From the NCBI GenBank assembly GCA_050742155.1, contig JBOGFC010000036.1, forward strand, positions 1-21,851: a DNA stretch of 21,851 nucleotides. Reading direction: 5' to 3'. Source of the stretch: JBOGFC01 sp050742155. GTDB taxonomy: Bacteria; Actinomycetota; Acidimicrobiia; Spongiisociales; JALYHC01. Numbering within the stretch: the first letter of the stretch is position 1; every line of letters begins with the position of its first letter. The notes under the pieces are model-generated. The model had not been told where the DNA came from and did not search any database. It was given only the letters and a program-made list of their open reading frames with translations. The position numbers and the translations under genes are program-made. Below are positions 6,603-13,412 of this stretch, piece after piece.

Positions 6603-7574
6603 AGCTCCGAGTCTACGCACCTCCGACGTGCGCGGCAACCGCTCCCGCTCCTCCAGGAAGCGATCGACCTCTTCCCGCCGCGGTAGGGGCTCCACGGCGC
6701 CCAGCCCCGAGGCGGTGAGGGCCCCCACGGCATTGGCCCACCTGGCCGCCGCCGCTGGGTCCCGTCCTTCGAGGTGCCAGGCCACCAGGAAGGCGGCGGC
6801 GAAGGCGTCCCCCGCCCCGGAGGCATCCACCAGCTCGATGGGGAAGGGCGGGACGGGGAGAAGCTGCTGCCCCCGCGGCGCCACCAGGCAGCCTTGCGCC
6901 CCCAGCTTGACCACCACCATCAGCACGTCCCCCAGCTCCTCCAGCACCTCCTCCGTCGCCCGCCCCGGGTACAGGCTGCGCAGGTCCTCTTCGCTGACGA
7001 AGACCACGTCGGCCCGGTTAGCCGCCCAGGTGAATGTCTGGCGGAGCCGGTCGGGGGGCTGGAGCTTGGTCCGCACGTTGGCGTCGTAGGCGACCAACAC
7101 CTCCCGCTCCCGGGCCAGCTCGATGGCCGCCTCGACGGTGGCCCGGGCGGAGTCCGAGATGGCCTGGGAGATGCCGGAGGTGTGGAACACCCTGGCCGAG
7201 CCCAGGTAGCCGGGATCCAGGTCGGCCGGACTCATGCGGCTGGCCGCTGAGCCCTCGCGGTAGTAGGTGAACTCGTGGGCTCCCCGACGGTCTCGCGAGA
7301 TGAAGTAGATGCCGGTCGGGGCCTCCGGGTCGAGGACCACCGCTGAGGCGTCCACCCCCTCCCGCTCCCACAGCTCGAGGAAGCAGCGGCCGAACTCGTC
7401 GTGACCCAGGCGGGTCAGGTAGCCGCTCGAGGCTCCCAGGCGGGCGGCCGCCACCGCGAAATTGGACGTGTCCCCTCCCCACCCCCGCCGGAAGGTGCCC
7501 ACCGAGCGCAGGTGGCCGGGCTCCTCTGCGGCGAACTCGAGGAGCGGCTCGCCGAGCGCCACGATTTCGGGCAT
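6597..7574 (-). CDS. kdgK: PfkB-family sugar-acid kinase, 2-keto-3-deoxygluconate kinase type
   Basis: 325 aa, normal family length. Ribokinase/PfkB motifs are present: GWGGDTSN at 31-38 (sugar binding), YYREGSAAS at 104-112 (a phrase typical of KDG kinases), VKLGAQG at 222-228 and the catalytic DASGAGDAF with Asp256 as base. The expected reaction is ATP-dependent phosphorylation of 2-keto-3-deoxygluconate or a related keto-sugar acid to the 6-phosphate in the cytoplasm. It starts 14 bp after the RraA-like gene behind AGGAGG. No classical KDPG aldolase (Eda) is in the window, so the neighbouring RraA-type aldolase may take the next step; this is inference. The substrate could be another keto-deoxy acid. 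Confidence 0.85.
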   Translation of the reverse strand: MPEIVALGEPLLEFAAEEPGHLRSVGTFRRGWGGDTSNFAVAAARLGASSGYLTRLGHDEFGRCFLELWEREGVDASAVVLDPEAPTGIYFISRDRRGAHEFTYYREGSAASRMSPADLDPGYLGSARVFHTSGISQAISDSARATVEAAIELAREREVLVAYDANVRTKLQPPDRLRQTFTWAANRADVVFVSEEDLRSLYPGRATEEVLEELGDVLMVVVKLGAQGCLVAPRGQQLLPVPPFPIELVDASGAGDAFAAAFLVAWHLEGRDPAAAARWANAVGALTASGLGAVEPLPRREEVDRFLEERERLPRTSEVRRLGAR

Positions 7575-7588
7575 CCCCCTCTGTCCTC

Positions 7589-8242
7589 CTAGATCCGTCC
7601 GAACTCCTCCAGGGCGGTGATGATCGAGCCCGTGCGGCGAATCGCCTCCTCCATGGCCTGCTCGGCGGCTTCCACCTGCCGGGCGGAGGCCAGCACTTCC
7701 TCGGCGGCGTCCCTGGGCACCACCACCACCCCATCGGCATCGCCCACGACGATGTCACCCGGCCGCACCAGAGCGCTCCCGCAGACCACCGGGACGCCCC
7801 GATCCACGGTCACGTAGCGACCGACGGTGCTGGCCGGGACGACCGAACGGCAAAAGACCGGGAACCCGGCCTGCCTGGTCTCTTCGAGGTCCCGCAGCCC
7901 GGCGTCCAGCACCGCCCCGCCCAGTCCCCGGGTGACGGCGGCGGTGGTCATCAGCCCCCCCCACACCGCCACGTCCGGGCTCCCCTCCTGGTTCTCCAGC
8001 CCGATCACCACCACGGTACCCGGGTCCGATTCGTCGATGGTCATCAGGGCGTGGATGGGAGGCCCCGCCCGATCGCCCGGCCCCTCCAGGACCGTGGCCG
8101 CCGGGCCGACCAGCTTGCCGGGAACCGCCTGACGGATCGCTCCCGACATGAAGCCGGCCCGCCCGACCACCGCGTCGACCGCGTCGGCCACCGAGGCGGC
8201 CGGCAGCTCTCTGTAGCCCTCGATCAGCTCCTTGAGATCCAT
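7589..8242 (-). CDS. RraA-like protein, probable class II 4-hydroxy-2-oxoacid aldolase
   Basis: 217 aa. It carries the RraA/HMG-aldolase signature WGGLMTTAAVTRGLGG (94-109) followed by Asp113 and the Arg117-Asp118 pair, the metal and pyruvate-binding residues in 4-hydroxy-4-methyl-2-oxoglutarate aldolases. The later strand RPGDIVVGDADG (160-171) is also characteristic. Members with these residues cleave 4-hydroxy-2-oxoacids to pyruvate or decarboxylate oxaloacetate, needing a divalent metal; RNase E-inhibitor members are mostly proteobacterial. As first gene of the IclR-controlled operon beside a keto-acid kinase, an aldolase role is more likely than RNase regulation. ATG 8242 follows AGGGA by about 6 nt. 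Confidence 0.85.
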   Translation of the reverse strand: MDLKELIEGYRELPAASVADAVDAVVGRAGFMSGAIRQAVPGKLVGPAATVLEGPGDRAGPPIHALMTIDESDPGTVVVIGLENQEGSPDVAVWGGLMTTAAVTRGLGGAVLDAGLRDLEETRQAGFPVFCRSVVPASTVGRYVTVDRGVPVVCGSALVRPGDIVVGDADGVVVVPRDAAEEVLASARQVEAAEQAMEEAIRRTGSIITALEEFGRI

Positions 8243-8254
8243 CGTTTCCCTAAG

Positions 8255-8269
8255 TGAAATCCGGTTTCA
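8255..8269. promoter_or_regulatory. Palindromic IclR-type operator
   Basis: TGAAATCCGGTTTCA is a perfect inverted repeat (TGAAA-N5-TTTCA) resembling the E. coli IclR consensus TGGAAATNATTTCCA. It sits 5-19 bp downstream of the -10 box of the leftward operon, at the transcription start and ahead of the ribosome site, a position that suits repression. Its half TGAAATC recurs at 1743-1749 before iclR. Confidence 0.6.
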
Positions 8270-8274
8270 GGCGA

Positions 8275-8304
8275 ACCCTATGGGGGACGGCCGCCCGGTG
8301 TCAA
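8275..8304 (-). promoter_or_regulatory. Sigma70-type promoter of the RraA-kinase-ABC operon
   Basis: On the minus strand a perfect -35 TTGACA (8304-8299) is followed after 18 bp by TAGGGT (8280-8275). The predicted start lies near 8268, inside the palindrome at 8255-8269, and the first gene begins at 8242. Confidence 0.6.
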
Positions 8305-8369
8305 CATCATGGGACGAGCGGTTGAGGACAGCACTTTCCCAGCCAAGTCTGGTTCCGGTTTACGACCCA

Positions 8370-8431
8370 GGTTGCACCAACGGCATCTCTCGCTTTGGAC
8401 GCGCGGACGATCGTGGAGGTTGGATGCAACC
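8370..8431. terminator. Repeated small hairpins downstream of the Rieske gene
   Basis: GGTTG-GATG-CAACC (8418-8431) is a perfect 5-bp tetraloop hairpin, 10 bp past the Rieske stop codon. GGTTGCACCAAC (8370-8381) is a second, related GGTTG/CAAC fold. The longer pairing GGTTGCA with TGCAACC also joins them. There is no U-tract, so termination is only suggested by position. The rest of 8305-8440 holds nothing recognisable. Confidence 0.25.
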
Positions 8432-8440
8432 AGGAACGCC

Positions 8441-10213
8441 TCAGACGGTTCCCCCCAGTTCTTCGTAGAGGGCCTCGCCTCGACGCAGCCGGGCCGCGAT
8501 CCCGACCACCTGTGGGAGCTCCCGCCGAGTGGGGGTGTGGGCGGCCAGGAAACGGGCTACCCCTGCCAGGATCAGGGCGCCTTCCTCTGAGCCAGCCGGC
8601 CAGGCAAGATGCTGACGCACGCCGGCCTCCACGATCTGGTACCAGTGGAAACCAGCATCCTCGTGGAGCAGGGCTCCGGCGAGAGCAGCTACCACCTGGG
8701 CGGGATCCCCACCTCGACGCAGGTAGCCATAGGTGAGCGCCCCCGCCTCGTTGACGCCTCCCTGGGCATCCCAGCAGGCTGCCAGATCAGCCAGGTCGCC
8801 CTCCTCCACTTCCGGCAGACGGGCAGCCGGCACGTTCAGGAAGCGGTCGAGGAAGACCCGGAGAGCAGCGTGGATGACACCCCGGAGCAGATCAGGAGTG
8901 GGATGGCGGCTCAGCGCCGAGTGTAAGGCGTTGGCGGACGTGAAAGCGTGGTGGACGGTATCCCAATCTCCGAAGTCGTTCTGCGTGTGGAACCGGACGA
9001 TGCGGAGGGCGGCGGCATAAGCGACCGCCCTCCCCAGCTGCTCGGGGGTGGCGCCGTCCTCCAGCGCCTGGCAGATCCCGTCCACCATGTCTTCGGGATC
9101 CTCGCCCAGCATCCGCCAGCCGAGCTCCCCCACTGCCTCGAACTCACCGCGGCGCTCTGATCCCTTCTCCAGAAGTGAAGGCAGCCGGCCGTCGAGCCGG
9201 CGGATCAGGCTCACCAGATCATGAGGATGCCGCCAGGCAGCCAGCTCCTCGTCGCGCCGAGCCCCGGCGGTCTGACGAACCAGGGCGGGAAGGACGGCAG
9301 GGGCGACTGCGGGCCCCAAGTGCTCGAGGAGCTCAAAGGCCTTGTTCGTGAAGTCCAGGGTATGCCCCTCGTCGATGAACACATGGTCAGTGACCGCAGC
9401 AAACATCATCCGCTCCACCGCCGGGAGGGACTCACCCTGCGCCAGGGCGGTGACCAGGGCCCGCTCGGCGGCTTCCTCCGAGCGAGTTTCGATGAAATCC
9501 CGATACCACTCGGCCAGCCGCTCCAGCGGAACCTCCTTCGAGCCCAGCGGGGTGAGAGGAAAGCGGGGCGGGTGGCCCCGCGTGTCGCGAGAGACGAAGG
9601 AGAGCCCGTGGACCAGGGCCAGCCCCCGGTCTTCGGCTCTTAGGTGCGGAAGCAGGTTGGCCATGGCCACAAGCACGGTCAGGCCCGAGCCCCACCCAGG
9701 ATCCCGGTAGGCGGTTCCGAACTCGGTTCCCACCCGGACCACTGCGGCTGGCGGGACCCCGGCCGCGAGGAGGCCCAAGACCGATTTGGCTATGACCAGG
9801 GTGAAGCCGTCCTCCAGCCCCTCTCGCAGCCGACCGACGAGGCGCTGTTCGGGCTCCGGCTCAGGCCGTGGGATCACGAAGACGTCTCGGCCTGAGACCT
9901 CCACGTCGTAAGCCCGAGCATCATCGGCGAAGGGGTCAAGGGTCGAGCCCGAGGCGAGATCAAACCGCGCGTGGTGCCAATGACACGTGACCAGACCGTC
10001 TTTCAACGTCCCTCGGTGAAGAGGGAACCCCATGTGGGGGCAGCGGTCATCGATGGCCCAAGCCCGGCCCTCGTGCCAGAAGACCACTACCGGGGTGATC
10101 CCCACCTTGGTTATGAGCTGGCCCTGGGCACGGAGGTCGACCAATGACCCCGCTCGGACCCGCGGGAGAGCCTCGCCCTTTCGGTCATTCTCTCTGGGGC
10201 TGCCCGGCTCCAT
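8441..10213 (-). CDS. Rieske [2Fe-2S] protein with long uncharacterised His-rich C-terminal domain
   Basis: 590 aa. Residues about 18-116 are a Rieske domain: Cys58-Pro-His60 and Cys77-His-Trp-His80 give the CxH...CxxH ligands of the [2Fe-2S] cluster. After a Pro/Glu linker (115-123), about 465 residues of mainly helical sequence follow that I do not recognise. This part has clustered acidic residues and histidines: DHVFIDEGH (276-284), FHTQNDFGDWDTVHHAF (408-424), HSAL (431-434), HEDAGFHW (517-524). These could hold a metal centre served by the Rieske cluster, but that is inference; a distant likeness to questin-oxidase-type proteins is possible and unproven. No signal peptide, so probably cytoplasmic. 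The gene is divergent from soxR behind a SoxR-type promoter. ATG 10213 has a weak AGAAGG upstream. Confidence 0.8.
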   Translation of the reverse strand: MEPGSPRENDRKGEALPRVRAGSLVDLRAQGQLITKVGITPVVVFWHEGRAWAIDDRCPHMGFPLHRGTLKDGLVTCHWHHARFDLASGSTLDPFADDARAYDVEVSGRDVFVIPRPEPEPEQRLVGRLREGLEDGFTLVIAKSVLGLLAAGVPPAAVVRVGTEFGTAYRDPGWGSGLTVLVAMANLLPHLRAEDRGLALVHGLSFVSRDTRGHPPRFPLTPLGSKEVPLERLAEWYRDFIETRSEEAAERALVTALAQGESLPAVERMMFAAVTDHVFIDEGHTLDFTNKAFELLEHLGPAVAPAVLPALVRQTAGARRDEELAAWRHPHDLVSLIRRLDGRLPSLLEKGSERRGEFEAVGELGWRMLGEDPEDMVDGICQALEDGATPEQLGRAVAYAAALRIVRFHTQNDFGDWDTVHHAFTSANALHSALSRHPTPDLLRGVIHAALRVFLDRFLNVPAARLPEVEEGDLADLAACWDAQGGVNEAGALTYGYLRRGGDPAQVVAALAGALLHEDAGFHWYQIVEAGVRQHLAWPAGSEEGALILAGVARFLAAHTPTRRELPQVVGIAARLRRGEALYEELGGTV

Positions 10214-10299
10214 AGGTTACGCCTTCTCTCGCCCGGCGTCCGGTGATCCTCCGCCGAGGCCGGTCCCTGCCCATCGCAGGCAGCTGACTCGCCGCTCCC

Positions 10300-10330
10300 A
10301 ACCTACAACCTCAAGTGAACTTGAAGTCAA
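10300..10330 (-). promoter_or_regulatory. SoxR-type promoter and SoxR box driving the Rieske gene
   Basis: Minus strand: -35 TTGACT (10330-10325), 19-bp spacer, -10 TAGGTT (10305-10300). The overlong 19-bp spacer is diagnostic of MerR/SoxR-activated promoters. The box CCTCAAGTGAACTTGAAG (10309-10326, plus strand) differs from the enterobacterial soxS box CCTCAAGTTAACTTGAGG at only two positions. The leader to the Rieske ATG would be about 80 nt. The remaining intergenic DNA (10214-10299) shows nothing further. Confidence 0.85.
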
Positions 10331-10334
10331 GCGG

Positions 10335-10340
10335 TAATCT
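10335..10340 (+). promoter_or_regulatory. -10 box for leaderless soxR transcription
   Basis: TAATCT is followed after 6 nt by the soxR GTG (10347), so the transcript would begin at or next to the start codon. No ribosome site is present, which supports a leaderless message. The SoxR box lies just upstream, so autoregulation is likely. Confidence 0.5.
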
Positions 10341-10346
10341 GTTGCT

Positions 10347-10811
10347 GTGTCTCCCCTTGCCCAGTGGCTCACCATCGGTGAGCTGTCAGCCCGCAGCGGC
10401 GTGGCCCCCTCGGCCCTGCGCTTCTACGAGGATCAGGGGTTCATCGCCGCCCAGCGAACCGCCGGCAACCAGCGCCGGTTCCCTCGGCACACGCTGCGAC
10501 GGGTGGCGGTGATCCGCGCCGGCCGCGCCCTAGGGCTCTCCCTCGAGGACATCGGCGCAGCCCTGGCCACGCTCCCAGAGGCACGGGCACCGACCAAGGC
10601 GGACTGGGCTCGGCTCTCCCGTTCCTGGCGCCGGGTGCTTGATGGACGCGTCGCCGAGCTGGAAGCGCTACGCGACAACCTCACCGGCTGCATCGGCTGC
10701 GGCTGCCTATCATTGCGTACCTGCGCCATCTTCAACCCCGGCGATCGGGCGCGCACGGAGGGAACCGGTGCCCGGTACCTGCTCGGGCAGGAGCCGATGA
10801 GTAGGGTCTGA
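10347..10811 (+). CDS. soxR: Redox-sensing MerR-family activator SoxR
   Basis: 154 aa from GTG 10347, usual SoxR size. The MerR winged helix begins WLTIGELSARSGVAPSALRFYEDQG (residues 7-31), followed by a dimerisation helix to about 113. The [2Fe-2S] motif CIGCGCLSLRTC supplies Cys115, 118, 120 and 126 (CX2CXCX5C), the SoxR hallmark. The oxidised cluster switches on transcription at promoters with 19-bp spacers. In actinobacteria SoxR usually responds to redox-active compounds and controls a few efflux or oxidoreductase genes. Here the divergent Rieske gene carries a near-consensus SoxR box and is the evident target. No soxS is nearby. Confidence 0.95.
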   Translation: MSPLAQWLTIGELSARSGVAPSALRFYEDQGFIAAQRTAGNQRRFPRHTLRRVAVIRAGRALGLSLEDIGAALATLPEARAPTKADWARLSRSWRRVLDGRVAELEALRDNLTGCIGCGCLSLRTCAIFNPGDRARTEGTGARYLLGQEPMSRV

Positions 10812-10836
10812 TGCCCCAGCCGGGCAGGTCCGGGTC

Positions 10837-10860
10837 GATCACTTCACTCGGCGTGTGATC
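10837..10860. terminator. Inverted repeat between convergent soxR and vapC
   Basis: GATCAC (10837-10842) and GTGATC (10855-10860) form perfect 6-bp arms with a 12-nt loop in the gap between the converging genes, overlapping the first bases of the vapC stop codon. A bidirectional terminator is plausible from position; the stem is short and lacks T-tracts. Confidence 0.3.
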
Positions 10861-11206
10861 AGGACAGGTCCCGAATACGGAGACCCCGAACCTGTTCGAA
10901 GTCTCTTCGATTCCGAGTCGCCAGGGCGAGCGCGTGCTCGATCGCCGTGGCAGCGATCAAGGCATCCGGCATACGTATCCCGCTCTCACGACGAACCCGC
11001 CCGGCCCGCTCGGCGACCGCCCGGTCCACGGGAATCTCGCGGAACGGACTCAGCAGGGTCCGAACCAGCCCGGTAGGGGTGCTCCCGGTGAAGAGCTCCG
11101 CTCGTGTGATAACCGAGTAGTGAAGTCGATTGCCCTTGGGCGGGAGCTCCCGGGCACCTCGCAGGTGGTCCACGAACAGGTCGGTATCGACCAGGATGTC
11201 AGCCAT
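10859..11206 (-). CDS. vapC: VapC-family PIN-domain ribonuclease toxin
   Basis: 115 aa. The PIN-domain acidic residues are in place: Asp7 (ILVDTDLFVDHL), Glu37 (RAELFTG), Asp81 (MPDALIAATA) and Asp102 (NRRDFEQV), which bind the metal for RNA cleavage. VapC toxins cut specific RNAs such as tRNAs when their antitoxin is lost. ATG 11206 overlaps the antitoxin stop by 8 nt, the usual vapBC arrangement. An upstream ATG (11254) would run through the antitoxin reading frame and is not favoured. The gene converges with soxR. Confidence 0.9.
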   Translation of the reverse strand: MADILVDTDLFVDHLRGARELPPKGNRLHYSVITRAELFTGSTPTGLVRTLLSPFREIPVDRAVAERAGRVRRESGIRMPDALIAATAIEHALALATRNRRDFEQVRGLRIRDLS

Positions 11207-11423
11207 GATCCCATTCGTCACGACTGGGTACCGCTGCGTCTGGTGCAGCACCAAACGTGGCGGCTAGCACGAGCTCCGGATCGGGGGCCTCCTCATCGAG
11301 GTAGGCGTCCAAGGCGCGCCTGACGATCTCGGCCATGGTGACGCCCTCGGCTTCGGCAAGCGCGTCGAGCCGCTTGCGCTGCTCATGAGTTAGATAGACC
11401 TGGGTACGAGTGCTACTGGATAT
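11199..11423 (-). CDS. vapB: Ribbon-helix-helix antitoxin (VapB-like), no canonical start codon
   Basis: 74 codons. The protein is plainly an RHH antitoxin: TRTQVYLTHEQRKRL (beta strand and helix A), GVTMAEIVRRALDAYL (helix B), then an acidic C-terminus ending VPSRDEWDHG, the tail that blocks the toxin. Related antitoxins begin near the serines that here follow codon ATA (11423-11421), but no ATG, GTG or TTG exists in frame before residue 30. The ATA lies 7 nt after a good -10 box (TATACT), so a leaderless message would begin at exactly this codon. Either AUA is used, or the start codon has mutated and antitoxin is made poorly. The stop overlaps vapC. Confidence 0.75.
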   Translation of the reverse strand: MSSSTRTQVYLTHEQRKRLDALAEAEGVTMAEIVRRALDAYLDEEAPDPELVLAATFGAAPDAAVPSRDEWDHG

Positions 11424-11441
11424 ACAGCGAAGTATACAGCG
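11421..11441 (-). promoter_or_regulatory. vapBC promoter with direct repeats
   Basis: CGCTGTATA occurs twice on the minus strand (11441-11433 and 11429-11421), a 12-bp period. TATACT at 11436-11431 serves as -10 and lies across the repeats. RHH antitoxins bind short tandem or inverted repeats over their own promoters, so this is the likely autoregulatory operator. Confidence 0.5.
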
Positions 11442-11456
11442 TGAATGCTCGACTCA

Positions 11457-11488
11457 CCAGCCCGAGCTCCGGACCAAAAACGGGCTGG
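11457..11488. terminator. Stem-loop after the DM13-FAD-unknown operon
   Basis: CCAGCCCG (11457-11464) and CGGGCTGG (11481-11488) are perfect 8-bp arms with a 16-nt loop. It lies 31 bp beyond the last stop of the leftward operon and before the vapBC promoter. There is no trailing U-tract on the minus strand, so it may be a Rho-type or mRNA-protecting structure. The rest of 11442-11519 shows nothing more. Confidence 0.4.
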
Positions 11489-11519
11489 CCGAGCTCGACC
11501 GAATCAGGTCCCATCGTGC

Positions 11520-12188
11520 TCATACGCTTATGATCGCTCCTTGCGGGACCACCCGCCCGGCGTTGGTCAACTGGCAGATCCCCACCGCGTCTACCTCGAC
11601 AGTGGTGTTGTGGCAGGGCTCCTGGTAGTTGACCCGCACCGCCTGCGGGACGACCTGGTCGCCGGAGGGCGTCACGGCCTGGAGCTCGCTCCACCGCACC
11701 CGCACCGAGGGTGCCTGGCAGGGAGCGAACACCTCCGACGAGACCACCGGCTGGGCCAGCCGGTCACCCCCGGCCAGCAGGTCCCGCACCACCGTCACCG
11801 ACCCGCTGGCCAGCTCGGTGATCTCTCCTCGCCAGCCTTGCGGCGAGCGGTGGATGCGAAAGCGATATGGCTCGTTGGGCCGCCAGTGATAGTCGCGGGT
11901 GTTGGGGTCGCCGGGCGTGCTGGGGAGCTCGGACTCGGTCCCCGTCAGCAACCCGCCGCCCTCTCCGGAAGGCCGGTAGCCGCCCCAGTTGGCGGCGCAC
12001 GAGCCCGGGAAGCGGGGGTTCCACTGCAGGCCCAGGTGGGCGGCCCCGCAGGGACGCTCCCCGTCGAAGAAGGAGGCCTGCAGGGCCCAGAAGTAGAGAC
12101 GAGCCAGGCCGGGAGGGACCAGCACCTCGCAGACCGCCGACACCTCGGCCAGGGGGACGTCCGGCGGCATGACCCACCACAGGTGCAT
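11520..12188 (-). CDS. Unknown beta-rich protein
   Basis: 222 aa, not recognised. Aromatic, beta-strand-like stretches dominate: LYFWALQASFF, LGLQWNPRF, WGGYRPSGEGGG, YHWRPNEPYRFRIHR and WRGEITELASG. This order loosely recalls jelly-roll carbohydrate-binding-like domains (DUF3472-type), but the match is by eye only. Six cysteines (about 20, 47, 64, 158, 190, 203) could form disulfides, yet no signal peptide is present from ATG 12188. The start lies 10 bp after the FAD oxidoreductase stop, so the gene is probably in that operon. The C-terminal half (EPCHNTTVEVDAVGICQLTNAG) is also beta-like. No enzymatic function is inferred. Confidence 0.65.
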   Translation of the reverse strand: MHLWWVMPPDVPLAEVSAVCEVLVPPGLARLYFWALQASFFDGERPCGAAHLGLQWNPRFPGSCAANWGGYRPSGEGGGLLTGTESELPSTPGDPNTRDYHWRPNEPYRFRIHRSPQGWRGEITELASGSVTVVRDLLAGGDRLAQPVVSSEVFAPCQAPSVRVRWSELQAVTPSGDQVVPQAVRVNYQEPCHNTTVEVDAVGICQLTNAGRVVPQGAIISV

Positions 12189-12198
12189 CGACCACTGC

Positions 12199-13392
12199 TC
12201 AGAGGACGTCGTGCTCGCGCTCCTCGAACACCCGGTCCGGCCGGAAGGGGTTCTCCTCGGGGGCGACCTTGCCGGCCATCACCTCGACCAGATACCGGCT
12301 CCCGGACGGCCCGCCCATGATCCCGTGACCGCTGTACCCGGTGTTGACCCAGAGCCCCGCCACCCCCGTCGGCCCGATGAGCGGGCGGTGGTCGGCGGTC
12401 ATCGTGTATTGGCCGGCCTGCAGGAACCAGTGAGCGTCCCCCCGGCGCCACACCTCCTTCCAGAACGGGCTCACCCGGGCCACCGAGACCGGGCTGTCCG
12501 GGTCGAGCAGCCGGAAGGCGAAACCCTGGTCGATCGGGACCTCCTCGGTGGGTGGGGAGGGTGGGGTGGCCGGGTCGGTGAACAGCAGGTAGGCACCCCG
12601 CAGGGCCGGGCGCCAGTGCGCTCCGGTGTCCTCGTCGATGGTCATCGGGGCCTCGGCCGGCACCTCGGGCACCTCCGGCATGACCAGCTTGTGGCGCACG
12701 ACCGTGCTGATCGGCAGCTCCACACCGGCCCGGGCGGCCACCACACCGGAGAGCGGTCCGGCGGCGATCACCACCGTGTCGGTGGCCACCTCGCCGCTGG
12801 GGGTCTCCACACCGACGATCCGCTCGCCCTCCAGGCGGAAGCCGATCACCGGGCAGCTCACCACCACCTCGGCGCCGGAGCCGGTCGCCAGGCCCAGGGT
12901 GAGCGCCTTGGGATCGAGGAACCCGTCGGCCTGGCGAAAGCGAGCCTGCACGACCTGCTCCGCCACATATGGGAAGCGTTCCCGCACCCGGTCGCCGTCG
13001 ACGACTTCCGCGTCCTCCAGGCTCCAGGAGCGCTGACGTTCCACCAGCCGCCGCTGCCGCTCCGCCCCTTTCCGGCTGGTGGTCAGCCACAGGTAGCCGG
13101 GCTGGCGAACTCCCAACGGGTATTCGGACTGGCCGGTCTCCGCGGCGAAGTTGGTGAAGAGCTCCACCGAGCCGCGTACCAGCTCCAGCTCCTCCCGGTT
13201 GTCGAACTGCAGGCGGAAGGCCCCCGTCGAGGCCGGCGTGGTGAGCGAGGCCAGGGCAGGGCGCCCCTCCAGCAGAAGAGGGCGCAGCCCGGCCCGGGCG
13301 GCGTAGAAGGCGGTGGCCGCTCCCACCACTCCCCCGCCCACGATGACCAGCTCGGCACTCCGGGGTGGGTGGGAGCGGTAGGCGACCGGCAT
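12199..13392 (-). CDS. FAD-dependent oxidoreductase (DAO family, sarcosine/glycine-oxidase-like)
   Basis: 397 aa. The N-terminal Rossmann motif ELVIVGGGVVGAATAFYAARAG (14-35) binds FAD. The middle shows typical DAO phrases such as DTVVIAAGPLSG. Near the C-terminus, TMTADHRPLIGPTGVAGLWVNTG and YSGHGIMGGPSGSRYL close the flavin site as in sarcosine-oxidase beta-type and related N-methyl-amino-acid oxidases. The likely reaction is oxidation of a secondary or primary amine of an amino acid; the substrate is undefined. ATG 13392 was preferred because an upstream ATG gives 25 non-conserved residues. It starts 20 bp after the DM13 gene. Confidence 0.88.
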   Translation of the reverse strand: MPVAYRSHPPRSAELVIVGGGVVGAATAFYAARAGLRPLLLEGRPALASLTTPASTGAFRLQFDNREELELVRGSVELFTNFAAETGQSEYPLGVRQPGYLWLTTSRKGAERQRRLVERQRSWSLEDAEVVDGDRVRERFPYVAEQVVQARFRQADGFLDPKALTLGLATGSGAEVVVSCPVIGFRLEGERIVGVETPSGEVATDTVVIAAGPLSGVVAARAGVELPISTVVRHKLVMPEVPEVPAEAPMTIDEDTGAHWRPALRGAYLLFTDPATPPSPPTEEVPIDQGFAFRLLDPDSPVSVARVSPFWKEVWRRGDAHWFLQAGQYTMTADHRPLIGPTGVAGLWVNTGYSGHGIMGGPSGSRYLVEVMAGKVAPEENPFRPDRVFEEREHDVL

Positions 13393-13412
13393 GACCGCCG
13401 ATCGTACCGGGA

